From Anthoceros angustus (Eukaryota; Streptophyta; Anthocerotopsida; Anthocerotales; Anthocerotaceae): a stretch of DNA of 64,000 bases. Made by a program: the position numbers and the translations under genes. Under the pieces are notes generated by a model that was not told the origin of the DNA, ran no database searches, and was given only the letters and a program-made list of their open reading frames with translations. Below, in pieces: positions 1-11,647 of the stretch; positions within the stretch are counted from its first letter, which is position 1; each line of letters opens with the position of its first letter. The DNA is taken from contig MU008155.1 of NCBI GenBank assembly GCA_010909165.1, positions 62,001-126,000 of the forward strand. The letters are read 5' to 3'.

Positions 1-47
1 AGAAATCACCAGGAAGAGACCGCTACCGCCGCCACTCGAGGGCAGCG

Positions 48-78
48 GGAGGAGGAGGAGGAGGAGGAGGAGGAGGAA
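48..78. repeat. GGA trinucleotide microsatellite
   Basis: About ten consecutive GGA/GAG units sit in the purine-rich leader before the gypsy gag reading frame. The rest of 1-239 is GA-rich and shows no gene. Confidence 0.9.
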
Positions 79-239
79 GTCGCCTTGACCTAAGGCGGCG
101 GAGGTGCGGAACTGACAAAAAGTGGAGGAGGAAGAGGCGAGATCACCGGCACAGAGGAAGGAGGTCGAGAAGAGGTGTCCAGTGAGGAAGGGTCGCGCCT
201 CCGAGCACGAGTTTTCACGCCGCGAACGCCCGCGACGCT

Positions 240-1480
240 TTGCTTCTCAAAGCGGTGACACCACCTCATCTTCCAAATAAGATAAGGACGACGAGGTCGC
301 CGAGCGGGAATTTCGCTTGGTCGGAGGATTTGGCGGAACGACTCGATCGAATCGCTGGTCAGATTGATCTTTTGGGACGAACTAGAGGGGAGGTCGCTAC
401 TCCTCAAGGATCCCGATTTGTTTCCTGTTACCCCGGCGAGAGGAGTGTTGGTCCAGCGTGGACACTCCGACCGAGCAACATGAGTGGAGTTGGTGGAGGA
501 GGAGGACCGCCCCAACTTCATAGTCGCCAGCAATACGTCAAATTCGGCGAGAAGAAGAAGGGAGATGACGCGGAAGCGTTTGTAAGAACTTTTGAGCATG
601 TCTCCCATGCTAACTTGGAGGATGGAGACGCCGATCGACTACGCATCTTTCCAGGACTGTTGAGAGGGCATGCACAACAGTGGTACGGTCGCACCTATAA
701 TTCGGTGTCGCCGGCGGATTGGGAAGCTCTCAAAGCAGCCTTCCTGAATCGGTTCCGAGGGCTCAGCTATGCACACCACACTTTAGCAAAGCTGAGGACC
801 CTTCGTAGGAAGAAACGAGAATCTTTGTTTGATTATGTGGAGAGGTTTTACGGGTATCTGGATCGAGTTCCGAAATGTGCACCCGAGAGGGAGATCCACC
901 CACTGGTACTCACAAGAGCAAGCTGGATTGGTTTGTGAGTGGCTTGTCTCGAAAATGGAGGTACACCGCAGCGTGGACGAAGACGTTGGGGCCTCCGCTT
1001 ATCCGAGGAATGGGAGTCCGCCGAGTTAGGGAGGAGAAGAAGAAGAGGCGAAGTCATAAGAAGAGGAAGGATCGAGGAGATCTAGCTCCTCGCCTTCCGC
1101 CACCTCCTCCAGCTCCCCGCCCTCATCGAAGCGAGGATAGCGGAACTCAAGAAAGCTCCACATCGGATGAGGAATCGAAGGCCTACGAACGGCGAATAAA
1201 GAAGGACCGGAGAAGGTCAAACGGCGGAAGAAGCGGAACGCGATTGGAGAAGGAGAGGAAGGGAAGACGGTCCGTCGGATGGAGAAGGAGAAACGTCAGG
1301 GGAGGGATTGCGGACAAGTGGAGGCTTTGACCAAGATTGACCGAGTTAGAGGTCAAAGCGTGAAGAATCAAGCTCCACGAAGATCTCCTCACGCAAGGCG
1401 CTTGGTGTATTGCTCAATTTGTCATCAAACGGGACACACCAACCGAGAATGTATTCGCCATACGCGGTAAATCATGTGGA
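240..1480 (+). pseudogene. Ty3/gypsy gag (capsid), frame-broken
   Basis: Gag packages element RNA in cytoplasmic particles. The first open block (240-938, 232 codons) holds a Retrotrans_gag-type domain in its second half: the AQQWY stretch near residue 141, a W-x-x-L-x-x-x-F-x-x-x-F helix, then ESLFDYVERFYGYLDRVP near residue 195. The frame stops at 938 and shifts. A charged Lys/Arg-rich segment in another frame (about 1010-1320) leads to a CCHC knuckle at 1411-1452. The same E-S-L-x-D-Y-V-E motif recurs on the minus strand near 61.25 kb, so two related elements lie in opposite orientation. No single frame spans the gene. A 5' start codon is not certain because the domain could begin before the first ATG. 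Confidence 0.8.
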
Positions 1481-1788
1481 AACCGCCATGCCGGGATTAT
1501 TGGTATGTGGATGAAGCTTATCGTGCAAGCGTCACCGAAGTCGGCCACCTCAATCAATGAGGGCGACTTACCAACCGACTACACCGCCCCTCAAGGTATG
1601 GATCGCGACCGACATCGCCAGACCATGGAGACCATCCATCGCAGGCCGATGGCGATTCCATGGGTGTTGTTACAATTGCGGAGCACCGTGTCACTACTCA
1701 AACGAATGCCCGTAACCACGAAAACAAGTAGGTTATGTACCCTTGTCAAGTATGCAAGGAATTGGGACATAAAATGGGGATCCAGTGC
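1411..1788 (+). other. Three gag zinc knuckles in shifted frames
   Basis: Three CCHC-type motifs follow one another: 1411-1452 (C-x2-C-x4-H-x4-C, CSICHQTGH), 1668-1709 (C-x2-C-x4-H-x4-C, CYNCGAPCH) and 1744-1788 (C-x2-C-x4-H-x5-C, CQVCKELGH). Such knuckles bind element RNA in the nucleocapsid. The first and third are in one frame and the middle one is in another, so at least two frame changes separate them. Most gypsy Gag proteins carry one or two knuckles. Confidence 0.75.
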
Positions 1789-2330
1789 TCGGGGTGGCGC
1801 GAGTGGCACCACCACTGGGAGTCGTTTATGGAACCAGCAGAAGAGGCAAGGCCCAACTCAAACCGCGATCACGTGACCACGACACCGGTCAAGGTGGAGG
1901 CGGAGTATGATTCTCGACGGATCCAAAGGTGACATCGTGATCGTGGAAGAGGGTATGAAGGAGAGATGAGTGCGGATGAAGGATTGATGGTGGCCAAGGT
2001 GACCACCGATGCGGCGGGAGAAAGGCCGAGGTACGGAAAAGCATGAGGAAAGGAAGCGGAGGAAGGTGAGGGACGACTCACCTGGCCTCCGAGACGCGCG
2101 CCCAAGCGTGAGGAGGAGGGGGAGGCCCACCCCCAAAGTAGACTTCCGTCACGCATGGGCGGGGACCAAAGGAGAGGGAGGAACGAACCACGCTTCCTCC
2201 CGACATCACCGAGAAGTAGCGATGCCGGAAGATGAGCTAAACAGCTCACCCGATGGAAGACAGTGGCGAAATTATTGATCCGCCGGTATGGGTCCCACCG
2301 ATAGGAGGGATCATGGAATCGAAGCTTTAC
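1789..2330 (+). other. Gag-protease linker, no recognisable domain
   Basis: GA-rich sequence with short charged open stretches in several frames. By position it should encode the end of Gag and the start of Pol, but I recognise no motif until the protease at about 2530. Confidence 0.4.
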
Positions 2331-3860
2331 CAATAAGGTCGGAGTCGACCCCCGCAAGCGGGAGGAAACCTTGTCGATAAAATCTCCACCGACGCGTTAC
2401 TTGACCGCGAATTTGTGGTCAGTCTGAGACAGTTGCTTGCGGTGAGTCCGAGATCCCGCAAAATTGTGAAGGAGGCGATCAGGGGAATCCCTGAAGTAGT
2501 AGGAGGGAGAAAGCGGCCGGCGGAGGTAAATGTGGTCGAACTCATTGATTTGGGGGCACCCGAGATTGAGGTTGAAATTGCGGGGTGTTTGGTGCCCGAC
2601 GTGCCATTAGATTCGGGATCAGGAGTCAACTTGATGACGGAGGAGACGGCTCATCAACTCGGGTTCACTGAGTTTCACCCGGCCCGAGTATTTTTACGGA
2701 TGGCCGACAAGGAGAAAGCCACTAGGGGTGCTGAAGGACGTGCCCACTGTAATTGGGGGACTCACCTTCCATCTTACCTACATTGTGATGCGGCCGGTTT
2801 CGGATCTAGGCTATAAGGTTTTGATAGGTAGGCCTTGGTTGTATGGTACTGCGTGCGTTTTTGATTTGGTCGAGTGGCATCACCTTCAAGTCCGAGAGAC
2901 ACTGACCGCGATTGCTTTGTGTCATGGAGTAAGGCCTTATGAGGGGAGTCCAACCCACCGACGGTACACCTCGTAGGGGTAAGCTCCTGCAAAGGATCGA
3001 GCATATCGGGGTCCTCACGAGGTCAAAATAAAGAGTGATTTGGTGTACTGCTTACATATAGAGGAAGTCATAGAAGAATCAAGATGAGGCCCATAGAGAA
3101 GGAGTAGCCTTTTGGAAGGGCAAAGCTTATGATTTAGACTTTCCTAAGAGGGATCCGAACCAAGATAGGCAGCATCAAGGAACTATGTAGATCCGACGCT
3201 GGAGAAGACTTAGAGTTAGAACCTAGCAAGGTAGTCAAGATTTCTAAGTATCTAGGCGGTGGAAAAGGAAGAGTTCGTAGCATGCTTAGGGAGTATGTCG
3301 ATGTGTTTGCCTTCAAGATTACATGACAGAATTCCGGGAACCGGGATACATCGAATTGATTTGAAGGAGGGCAAGACACCGTAAGGATCAAGCAACAGTC
3401 AATCCCAAGTATTCCATGGTTGTTAAGGATCAATCGACCAATACTTGAGGGGGTGATTTATCCGGCTGGAGTGGGTTGCTCCCATCGTGATTGTACCAAG
3501 AAGCAACAGGAAAGGTTCGGTGTGTCAAGATTTCGAAACTTAATGAAGCAACGAAGAAGGATCATCACCTTGCCTTTCATGGACATGTGCTTAGACATGG
3601 CTGGCCGAAATGATGTACAGCTGATGGGTACTGGGTACAATCAAATTTCTGAGGAAGGAGGATCGTGATAAGACAACGCTCACAACCGATTGGGGCACTT
3701 ACGCTATTCCAAGCTCCCTTCGGGTTGTGTAACGCCCCGCCACTTTCAACGAGTGGTGAACGCTATATTCCGAGATTTTCCAAGTTCAAGTATTCCTAGA
3801 TGATTTCGTGTTGGGAGGAACTGCATCTAGATCATTTAAGACAATGTTTCGAGATGCAGA
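2331..3860 (+). pseudogene. Gypsy protease-RT segment, copy A
   Basis: The first of three consecutive copies of the same pol segment. The aspartic protease is visible at about 2520-2720: an LIDLGAPE strand is followed by the catalytic DSGSG (about 2608-2622) and an NLMTE/HQLGF continuation. The RT follows with its fingers and palm in pieces: a tract reading K-Q-Q-x-R-F-x-V-S-R (about 3500), LPFG(L)CNAP at 3715-3745, and the catalytic FLDDF at about 3792-3806. Many one- to six-base indels break the frame between motifs. The copy ends in the RT just after the DD motif (ATGCAGAATCGAAC) and passes straight into copy B through a shared AATCGAA word. Confidence 0.8.
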
Positions 3861-5186
3861 ATCGAACTTTACCAATAAGGTCGGAGTCGACCAGCGCTGT
3901 GGCTGCAAGCGGGAGGAAACCTTGTCGATAAAATCTCCACCGACGATTACTTGACCGCGAATTTGTGGTCCTGAGATGCTTGCGTGAGTCCGAGATCCCG
4001 CAAAATTGTGAAGGAGGCGATCGGGGAATCAAGTAGTAGGAGGGAGAAAGGCGGAGGTAAATGTGGTCGAACTCATTGATTTGGGGCACCCGAGATTGAG
4101 GTTGAAATTGCGGGTGTTTGGTGCCCGACGTGCCATTAGATTCGGATCGGAGTCAACTTGATGACGGAGGAGACGGCTCATCAACTTGGGTTCACCGAGT
4201 TTCACCCGCCCGAGTATTTTTACGGATGGCCGACAAGGAGAAAGCCACTGGGGTGCCAAGGACTGTAAATTGGGGACTCACCTTCCATCTTACCTACATT
4301 GTGATGCGCCGCTCGGATTTAGGCTATAAGGTTTTGATAGGTAGGCCTTGGTTGTATGGCACGCGGTGTTTTTGATTTGGTCGAGTGGCATCACCTTCAA
4401 GTCCAGATGACCGGCGATTGCTTTGTGTCATGGAGTAAGGCTCCTTATGAGGGGAGTCTCCACGGTACACCCTGTAGCACGGGGTAAGCTCCTGCAAAGG
4501 ATCGAGCATATCGGGGTCCTCACGAGGTCAAAATAAAGAGTGATTTGGTGTATGCTTACATATAGAGGAAGTCATAGAAGAATCAAGATGAGGCCCATAG
4601 AGAAGGAGTAGCCTTTTGGAAGGGCAAAGCTTATGAGCGAGACTTTCCTAAGAGGGATCCGAACCAAGATAGGCAGGCCCAGGGAACATATGTAGATCCC
4701 GGCCAGAGAAGACTTAGAGTTAGAACCTAGCAAGGTAGTCAAGATTTCTAAGTATCTAGGGATAGAAAAGGAAGAGTTCGTAGCATGCTTAGGGAGTATG
4801 TCGATGTGTTTGCCTTCAAGATTACCGACATGACAGAATACCAAGAACTGGGATACATCGAATTGATTTGAAGGAGGGCAAGACCGTGAGGATCAAGCAA
4901 TAGAATCCCAAGTATTCCATGGTTGTTAAGGATCACCGACCAATACTTGGGGTGGGTGATTTAGCTCACCAAAGGAGTGGGTTGCTCCCATCGTGATTGT
5001 ACCAAGAAGCAAGCAGGAAAGGTTGTGTCAAGATTTCGTGAAACTCAATGAAGCAACGAAGAAGGATCATCACCTTTACCTTTCATGGACAAAGTGTTGA
5101 CAATGGCCAGATGTACAGCTTGATGGGTACTGGTACAATCAAATTTCTGAGGAAGGAGGATCAGATAAGACAACGCTCACAACGAT
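3861..5186 (+). pseudogene. Gypsy protease-RT segment, copy B
   Basis: Starts with the same words as copy A (the AATAAGGTCGGAGTCGA stretch) and runs colinearly through the protease (DSDRS in place of DSGSG, about 4137) and the RT fingers. It stops in the RT at about 5184, before the FLDD motif, where it jumps back into the protease region as copy C. It differs from A mostly by small indels; for example it lacks the CCTG present at 2490-2493 of A. It cannot encode a working protease or RT in any single frame. Confidence 0.8.
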
Positions 5187-6560
5187 TGAAGGAGGCGATC
5201 GGGGAATCAAGTAGTAGGAGGGAGAAAGCGCCATGGAGGTAAATGTGGTCGAACTCATTGATTTGGGGCACCCGAGATTGAGGTTGAAATTGCGGGTGTT
5301 TGGTGCCCGACGTGCCATTAGATTCGGATCGAGTCAACTTGATGACGGAGGAGACGGCTCATCAACTCGGGTTCACCGAGTTTCACCCGCCCGAGTATTT
5401 TTACGGATGGCCGACTGCATAAGGAGAAAGCCACTGGGGTGCCAAGGACGTGCCCACTGAATTGGGGACTCACCTTCCATCTTACCTACATTGTGATGCG
5501 GCCGGTTTCGGATCTAGGCTATAAGGTTTTGATAGGTAGGCCTTGGTTGTATGGCGCGGTGTTTTTGATTTGGTCGAGTGGCATCACCTTCAAGTCCAGA
5601 CACGACCGCGATTGCTTTGTGTCATGGAGTAAGGCTCCTTATGAGGGGAGTCCAACCCACCGACGGTACACCCTGTAGCACGGGGTAAGCTCCTGCAAAG
5701 GATCGAGCATATCGGGGTCCTCACGAGGTCAAAATAAAGAGTGATTTGGTGTATACCTGCTTACATATAGAGGAAGTCATAGAAGAGTCCGAGGATGAGG
5801 CCCATAGAGAAGGAGTAGCCTTTTGGAAGGGCAAAGCTTATGAGCGAGACTTTCCTAAGAGGGATCCGAACCAAGATAGGCAGCCGGAGGAACATATGTA
5901 GATCCGACGCGTGGAGAAGACCTAGAGTTAGAACCTAGCAAGGTAGTCAAGATTTTCTAAGTACTAGGCGTGGAAAAGGAAGAGTTCGTAGCATGCTTAG
6001 GGAGTATGTCGATGTGTTTGCCTTCAAGATTACCGACATGACAGAATTAAGAACCGGGATACATCGAATTGATTTGAAGGAGGGCAAGACACCGTAAGGA
6101 TCAAGCAATACCTGAATCCCAAGTATTCCATGGTTGTTAAGGATCAACGACCAATACTTGGAGGGGTGATTTATCCAAGGCTTAAGGAGTGGGTTGCTCC
6201 ATCGTGATTGTACCAAGAAGCAACAGGAAAGGTTCGTGTGTCAAGATTTCGTGAAACTCAATGAAGCAACGAAGAAGGATCATCACCTTTACCTTTCATG
6301 GACAGGTTGACATGGGCCATGAAATGTATGCTTGATGGGTACTGGGTACAATCTGAGGAAGGAGGATCAGATAAGACAACGCTCACAACGGATTGGGAAC
6401 TTACGCTTATTCAAGCTCCCTTCGGGTTGTGTAACGCCCCGCCACTTTCAACGAGTGGTGAACGCGATATTCCGAGATTTCAGGAAGTTCATGGAGGTAT
6501 TCCTAGATGATTGTGGTGTTGGGAGGAACTGCATCTAGATCATTTGAGGCAATGTTTCAG
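5187..6560 (+). pseudogene. Gypsy protease-RT segment, copy C
   Basis: Begins inside the protease region (GAAGGAGGCGATCGGGG, equal to B near 4009) and runs through to the complete RT palm: LPFGCVTPRHF/QRVVNAIFRDFRKF (6410-6495) and VFLDD (6497-6511). It is the only copy that continues into the downstream RT thumb and RNase H, so it is probably the original 3' half, with A and B added by tandem duplication. Frame breaks remain between the protease, RT fingers and palm. Confidence 0.8.
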
Positions 6561-7230
6561 AGATGCAGAATCGAACATGAAACTTCATCCGTGGAAGTGT
6601 TATTTTGGCATGACGAGGGTATCCTGTTGGCACATCGAGTTTCAGCGAGGATTGCGTAGATAAGGAGAAGGTAGCATATAGTCGAGATGGACGACACAAA
6701 CGGTGAGGCAAAGTGCTTTTGTAGGGCTGGTAGGATATTACAGAGGTTCATCAAGGATTTCGCCAAGAAGGCAGCCTTGTTGACACAATTGACCAAGAAG
6801 GATACACCTCGAATGGACAAGGCGTGAGGCTTTTCAGAAGGAGCTTGGTGAGCGCCAACGTTACAACCACCGATTGGGAAAAACCGCTTCATGTATACGT
6901 GATGTGTCCGCTATGCCATTGGGACCGTCTTAAGCCGAAGATGAGAAGAAACGGATCATCCGATTTTCTATGCGTAGACCACGACGAAAAGAACTACTCA
7001 ACCACGGAGCGGAGGGTCTTGGTATCATTTACTCGTAAGAAGTTTAGACACTATCCGCTTGCTTGCAAGGTGACGCTTCATGTTGACCATTTTGCTGAAG
7101 TATCTTGTCAACAAGCCGATTTGTCGTGAAGGATTGCCGGTGGGTACTACCGCTGCAAGAGTTTGACTACGAAGAAAACTGTGAAGCAACATCGTAACCG
7201 TGATTTCATTTCTCGAAACCGGAGAGCGAC
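6561..7230 (+). pseudogene. Gypsy RT connection and RNase H
   Basis: Continues from copy C. Recognisable pieces are KLHPWKCYFGM at about 6583, a GYYRxFIKDFAKKAA(L)LTQLT thumb motif (about 6730-6800), and then RNase H: TTTDWEKPLHVYV (6866-6905), a YAIGTV-like piece, and a D-HDEKNYSTTERR run (about 6985-7015). The RNase H normally removes template RNA during reverse transcription. The protein is split over at least three frames. Confidence 0.7.
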
Positions 7231-7800
7231 TTGAGCCAGATGACCGATTTCGACGAGGAGTTGGTCGCCACGACTGGTCAAGGAGAAGGACACGAGCATA
7301 ATGAAGACGGCCTAAGAATTGATCAGCAAGTCTTGTTGCAGAGAGGCCAAATGAGCAAGAAGGAGCGCCAGCAGAAAAGCCGCAGCAGGACAACTGGAAA
7401 TCCGAGAGAGATAGGAGGCGCCAGATGGCGAGGAGGAGGCTGAAATGCTCCTCAAGGGTGAGCAGCCGGGGAGCTGCAAGTGGAGGCCACGAGTTGGCAA
7501 CAGGAAGGAGATGCATCCCATGACAAGCTTGAAGAAAACTGCAGAGAAGGAAATGATTCATGGGAAATCACCCATGAGGCACCATGGGGCAACAGGAGGC
7601 CAAGGCGTGAGGCCAGCCGTAAGAAGGCGGCCCATTGTGGAAAAGGAGTATGCGATGAGCCGCAAAACCGGGCATGTGAACCTAGGAGAAGCAAGGAGGC
7701 GGCGGATTTACGGATAGATCCACGCCACTTGGGGCTGCCACCGGACGAAGAGGAGGCGACGTGGCACACGCCTGGGAGGAGGAGATTGAACGCGAGGGGC
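7231..7800 (+). other. Basic, Gln/Glu-rich pol spacer
   Basis: Lies between RNase H and integrase. Readable frames are strongly charged (KKERQQKSRSR, then EEN/HGKSPMRHHG-type pieces) and show no catalytic motif. The same sequence, with the word GAGGCCAAATGAGCAAGAAG, recurs on the minus strand at about 60.5-61.0 kb, which ties the two gypsy copies together. It may encode a linker or tether, but no function can be assigned. Confidence 0.5.
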
Positions 7801-8770
7801 GTTCATGCCCGAGATATTTGTTGAATGGGAGGTACGAAATTCTCGGAGCATGGAACCATGCCCGGGTTGTCTGGAAGGGGCGTCTTTCTCCATAAAGCCT
7901 CGCCTCATCGCTGAGGGCGGTGTCCTGCATAAACAAGGTCCGACGATAAAATTCGGAGATGCCTCGACGCTGAAGAAGCTTCACTGCCACGGAGGCATTA
8001 CATGCGTAAGAGGTGGACACTATTCGCACAGTGACCGTTAAGAAGATTTTGAATGCCGTTCGTGGGCTACGATGCAAAAGGATGTGTGGAGTTCACCGAG
8101 GTGTGATGCGTGTCGAGGGTTGGACGGCCTACGTTGTCGACACAATGGCCTCTTACCTACATCTTACCCGCACCTTCGAGAAGTGGGGAATCGATTAGGG
8201 ACCGATCAAACCACCAACGCAATGGACTAAGAAGAAGACATTTTGGTGGCTACGGATTATTGTACAAAGATGGTGGAAGGAAGCAAGGAAGGAAGGATGA
8301 CGACGCAGAGCAAATTTTATTCGAGAACATCATAACGAGGTATGGATGTCCTTTAGAGTTGGTCACATCGGGGACACATTTCCTCAACTCCGTTGAGTCC
8401 CTAACCACCTACTTCAACATTCGCATCGAAGACGACTCTACAACCCAAAGGCAATGGACCGACGGAGAAGACGAATGGGTTGCTCGCACAATCCTCACCA
8501 AGGTAACTGACGCACATGTATGATTGGGATGCTAAGTTGCATTCGCATTGTGGGCCTACAGATCATGGAGAAGATAACCACCAAAGAAGACCCTTATTAT
8601 CTAACATATGGCATGTCACCGTGATGCCCGTGGAATTTGAAGTACCCACCTGGATCATGGAGGATGAACGGATGACCGAGAGGATAGTCGTAGCTAGGTT
8701 AGAAGCTTTCATAGCAGAGGAGCATAGGGAGGATGCTTTAGAAGAAACACATGGATTCGTGAACTCGTAA
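7801..8770 (+). pseudogene. Gypsy integrase, broken, second catalytic Asp missing
   Basis: Integrase inserts the cDNA into the host genome. Visible parts in order: the end of the zinc-binding domain (QKDVWSS...RCDACRG, about 8070-8110), the W-G-I-D-x-G-P-I strand at about 8190-8205 interrupted by a stop, LVATDYCTKMVE (about 8245-8275, first catalytic Asp), and YGCPLELVTS followed directly by GTHFLNS (8340-8395). Related integrases have S-D-x-G-T at that point, so the two-residue step with the second catalytic Asp appears deleted. The downstream glutamate helix is scrambled. An 84-codon open piece (8516-8770) carries the C-terminal region. Confidence 0.75.
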
Positions 8771-9016
8771 AAGATCGGCATGATGGGAGGTTGAGGAAGC
8801 AAGAGGCTATCGTGGACGGGATTTGGTTCTTCTATATGATAGTCGATTCTAGACTTTCCAGGAAGCTTAGCTGAGATGGATGGGACCTTACGAGGTGGTC
8901 GCAGATACGAGAATGGATCCGTAACTCCGGTACCGGGCGGCGACCATCCGACAGAGTCAATGGGTGGAAGGTCAAGAAGTACCTCAGAGTACTGTTGTTT
9001 GCGAGGACGCAAACAG
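8771..9016 (+). pseudogene. C-terminal end of gypsy pol
   Basis: Reads GPYEVVADTRNGS (about 8881-8920) and VNGWKVKKYL (about 8958-8988), the usual closing beta-strand module after the integrase core. The same two motifs are on the minus strand at 58.6-58.73 kb, marking the second copy of the family. Confidence 0.7.
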
Positions 9017-9480
9017 TGAGGTGGGGAGTATGGAACGAAAAGTTTGGGCAACCAGCCCAAAAGAGCCAAGACAAACAAGTTTGATTTTTTTGGCTAGAAC
9101 GATTGAAGAGGAGCATGCCAAGAAATTTTCTCGAGAATCTTGAAGGAGTTGTAGGATATTGTTAGGAAGGCAAAAGGATATCCCAGAGGAAGAACGGGTC
9201 GAAACGACCCGCATTTGCGGTGAGGGCCCAAAGGTTGGTAGGTCGGCAGACATCACCGTAGGTCGCCACACCACGCCGTAGTCGAGAAGGAAGCATCATC
9301 ATGGTAAGCCGCGACTACCGCGGCCGACAAATCTCGCTAAAAAGGAAATTTAGAATAGAGGGGATATCCACTATATATGCTCACCAATAGGGAATAAATA
9401 TATAGTAATTAGAAGCGTTAATTAGGATAGCGGTGATAGGAAAATAGGTAGTTTAGATAGAATTAGGATTTTGGAATGAT
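9017..9480 (+). mobile_element. Probable polypurine tract and 3' LTR start
   Basis: GTGAGGTGGGGAGTA (9016-9030) is a purine-rich tract just after pol, followed by TGGAACG. The minus-strand copy near 58.57 kb has the same arrangement (GAGGAGGGGAG, then TATGTGGAACGC), so this is the likely plus-strand primer and LTR start. Inside the putative LTR, 9195-9211 is a 7-bp perfect hairpin (CGGGTCG/CGACCCG with an AAA loop). The LTR 3' end is not visible; the sequence turns AT-rich at 9340-9480. Confidence 0.5.
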
Positions 9481-9489
9481 GAACCCAAT

Positions 9490-9909
9490 CTAGGGTTGTG
9501 CGCCAGTGGCACATCCAAGGAGGCAAAGTGCGCTTTGGGCGCGCTTCTCCACTTCGAAGAACAAGAGCGAGTCGGGCTTGGAGCGTAAACGCAAAAAGGA
9601 AGGAAGATCATCGCCAAGGAGCCGCCATCGCCACGAGCAAGCCGGGAGGAGTGCGCGCGCATCGAGAGGAAACCAACCCAAGAGGAGAAGGAAGGAAAAG
9701 CGGAGGAGCAAGGAGAGAAGCCACGCACCTGCCACCGGAGAGGAAGCGGAGCGAGCGCCAAGGAACAACAAGTGGGTAAGAGAATTGAAGCGGAAGAGCG
9801 AGAAGGAAGCGCCATCGCCACGAGCAAGGAAGAAGGACACGGGAGAGGGCAGCACTGAACGTGTGGCTAACGTGCTGTGTGAAGTGTGTTGCTACCCAAG
9901 GAGAAGTGT
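9490..9909 (+). other. Lys/Arg-rich leader of the duplicated region
   Basis: Open in one frame (9506-10156, 216 codons). The translation is extremely basic (KRKKEGRSSPRSRHR and similar) and purine-driven, with no domain. It may be the 5' part of the element-encoded protein that continues in the duplicated unit, or it may be open only because of composition. Confidence 0.3.
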
Positions 9910-11647
9910 TTGGAAGAGAAGGGGAGCACCAAAAAGTAAAGTAATCCTTCCTCACTTGAAAGGAAGCGCCACCATGCCTCGAGGAAAGGCAAGGGAAGGA
10001 GCCGCCAGCAAAGGCTCTCCTCGCGAGAGGAAAGGAAAGGCAAGGGGCTACGCCGCTGTGAGGGGTGAGGTGATGCCCCAATTCACTTGCTTTGCCGGGC
10101 AGCTCAACCCCGAGATTTGGTTGATTTTCAAGGGCGAGGAGGAGAACATCCACTAGGATGGGTGTATGGCCGCCAATGGGCCTACACCAATTTGGAATTG
10201 ATTGAGGAGTGTTACATCAACCTCCATCAATCGCCGCCGCACCTAAAGGAATGCTCGAACGATCCTCGCTGGACCGTAAGCATTCGGCAGTGTATGGAAG
10301 ACCGGAGGAAGAGAGCTCGAATTGCTCTCTCGAAAGGTCGAATGGAGGAAGAGGACAGCCTCCGACATCCCGCAGGAGTTCCTTGACATGATGGATGGAG
10401 GAGTGAAAGCCCACGCCAAGAATGGTGGAAGACCGAGAGCATCAAGGAGTCAAGTGGAGGCTCTTCGCAAAGATTGTTGGGTTGGTAAATTACCAACGCA
10501 CTTTATTTCAAAGACCAACTTCCTCCAATTTTTGTGGAAGATTTCCATGGGAGCCAAGCCGGATTGGGGACTATCATGTATGAGGCCTACATCCACCATC
10601 GAGAGAAGCTCCTCAAGCCAAATTCGGTGGATGAGGAAGGGCCAAGGCCCTACCTTAGCACCTATTTGGTGCATTTATGGGAAACCGAGGACTCTCACAA
10701 GCAAGCTTGAAGATGCATGGCATCCCTTTGAGGTCATCCACCTCCACCGAGGTTGGAAAGGCCTTTGCCTTTGCATTGCAAGGTGGGAGGTCGACCTCCA
10801 CAAGCATGCTAGAAGCAAGAGGAGGCGGAGGCAACAAGGTTGCGGAGTGGGAATCTTTCCCCACAGGGGCAAGCAAGGGAGAGGAAGCGGCCGAGGAAGG
10901 CCGAATGGTGGTCTATGAGAGAAGGACCACAGGAGGGTGTGACCAGGAGTGGGGAGTCCCCACCATCTCCTTTGTGCCTACAGAGAGGCCTTTGAGACCC
11001 AGTGGGGGCAGCCCACTACCAGCGGTAGGCGGGCACCGCCGCCAGAGCAAGCGGCCCTCTGGCGGGGAAGGAAAGGAAGGCGCCGAGGCCACCATCTCCG
11101 CTACTGGGTGGGAGGCGGATGGAGCGGCAGTGAAGGGACCCGCGCCATGGCCCGTGGCAAGTGAGAGCTGGAAATTTCCAGCAAGAAGAGGAGGGTGGAA
11201 TTAGGACCCCTAGGAGAATTGCTTGTGAGCACTGTCGTGTGGATTTGAAGGGGCTAGGGACCTAGCAGCCTCCTTGTGGGCATGCCAAGAGGAAGTGAAA
11301 TCTCAAGACATGGCCGGAAGAAAGGCGAGGACTAAGTGGCAATTGGAGCCATGGAGTCCGATGAAAAGGCAGCCAAATTGGAAAGGTCAGAAGCTCCAAC
11401 GACCTCATAGAACAAGCGCACGGAGAAGGCCCCGAGGAAGTTGTCACAAGTCAAGAAAGAGCCATTCGCAACAAAAAGGATTCTTGGAGGCAAAAGGCGG
11501 AGCATTTTGCCCAAGAGCAAGAGAGGAAAAGCAAAAGAGGCACTAGGAAAGGAGAAGCAAGCAAGCAAGTGGCCGCATGAGCAGTGATGGCTACTCAAGC
11601 TATCAAAATCCGGATATGGGAGAGGAGTTGAGAAGGACCCTTACAAT
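9910..11647 (+). repeat. Tandem unit 1: transposon-protein-like domain plus coiled coil
   Basis: The first copy of a unit of about 1.74 kb that repeats at 11,648. Both copies begin with TTTGGAAGAGAAG. Reading across frames gives MPQFTCFAGQLNPEIWLIF (10072-10130), then FISKTNFLQFLWKISMGAKPDWGTIMYEAYIHH-like sequence (10500-10600), then YLSTYLVHLWE (about 10650-10685). This pattern (aromatic-rich segment, 'I-x-x-G-A-x-x-x-W-G-x-I', then P-x-L-x-T-x-L) resembles the 'putative plant transposon protein' domain carried by some plant gypsy elements; the assignment is from memory of the family. After it comes a Lys/Glu/Gln-rich coiled-coil stretch (about 11330-11560). Indels break every frame. Confidence 0.6.

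Noticed and set aside
9506-10156. 216-codon basic frame as an independent gene
   Set aside because: Purine-driven Lys/Arg/Glu composition, the opposite strand is also open over 181 codons, and it merges into the duplicated element region.
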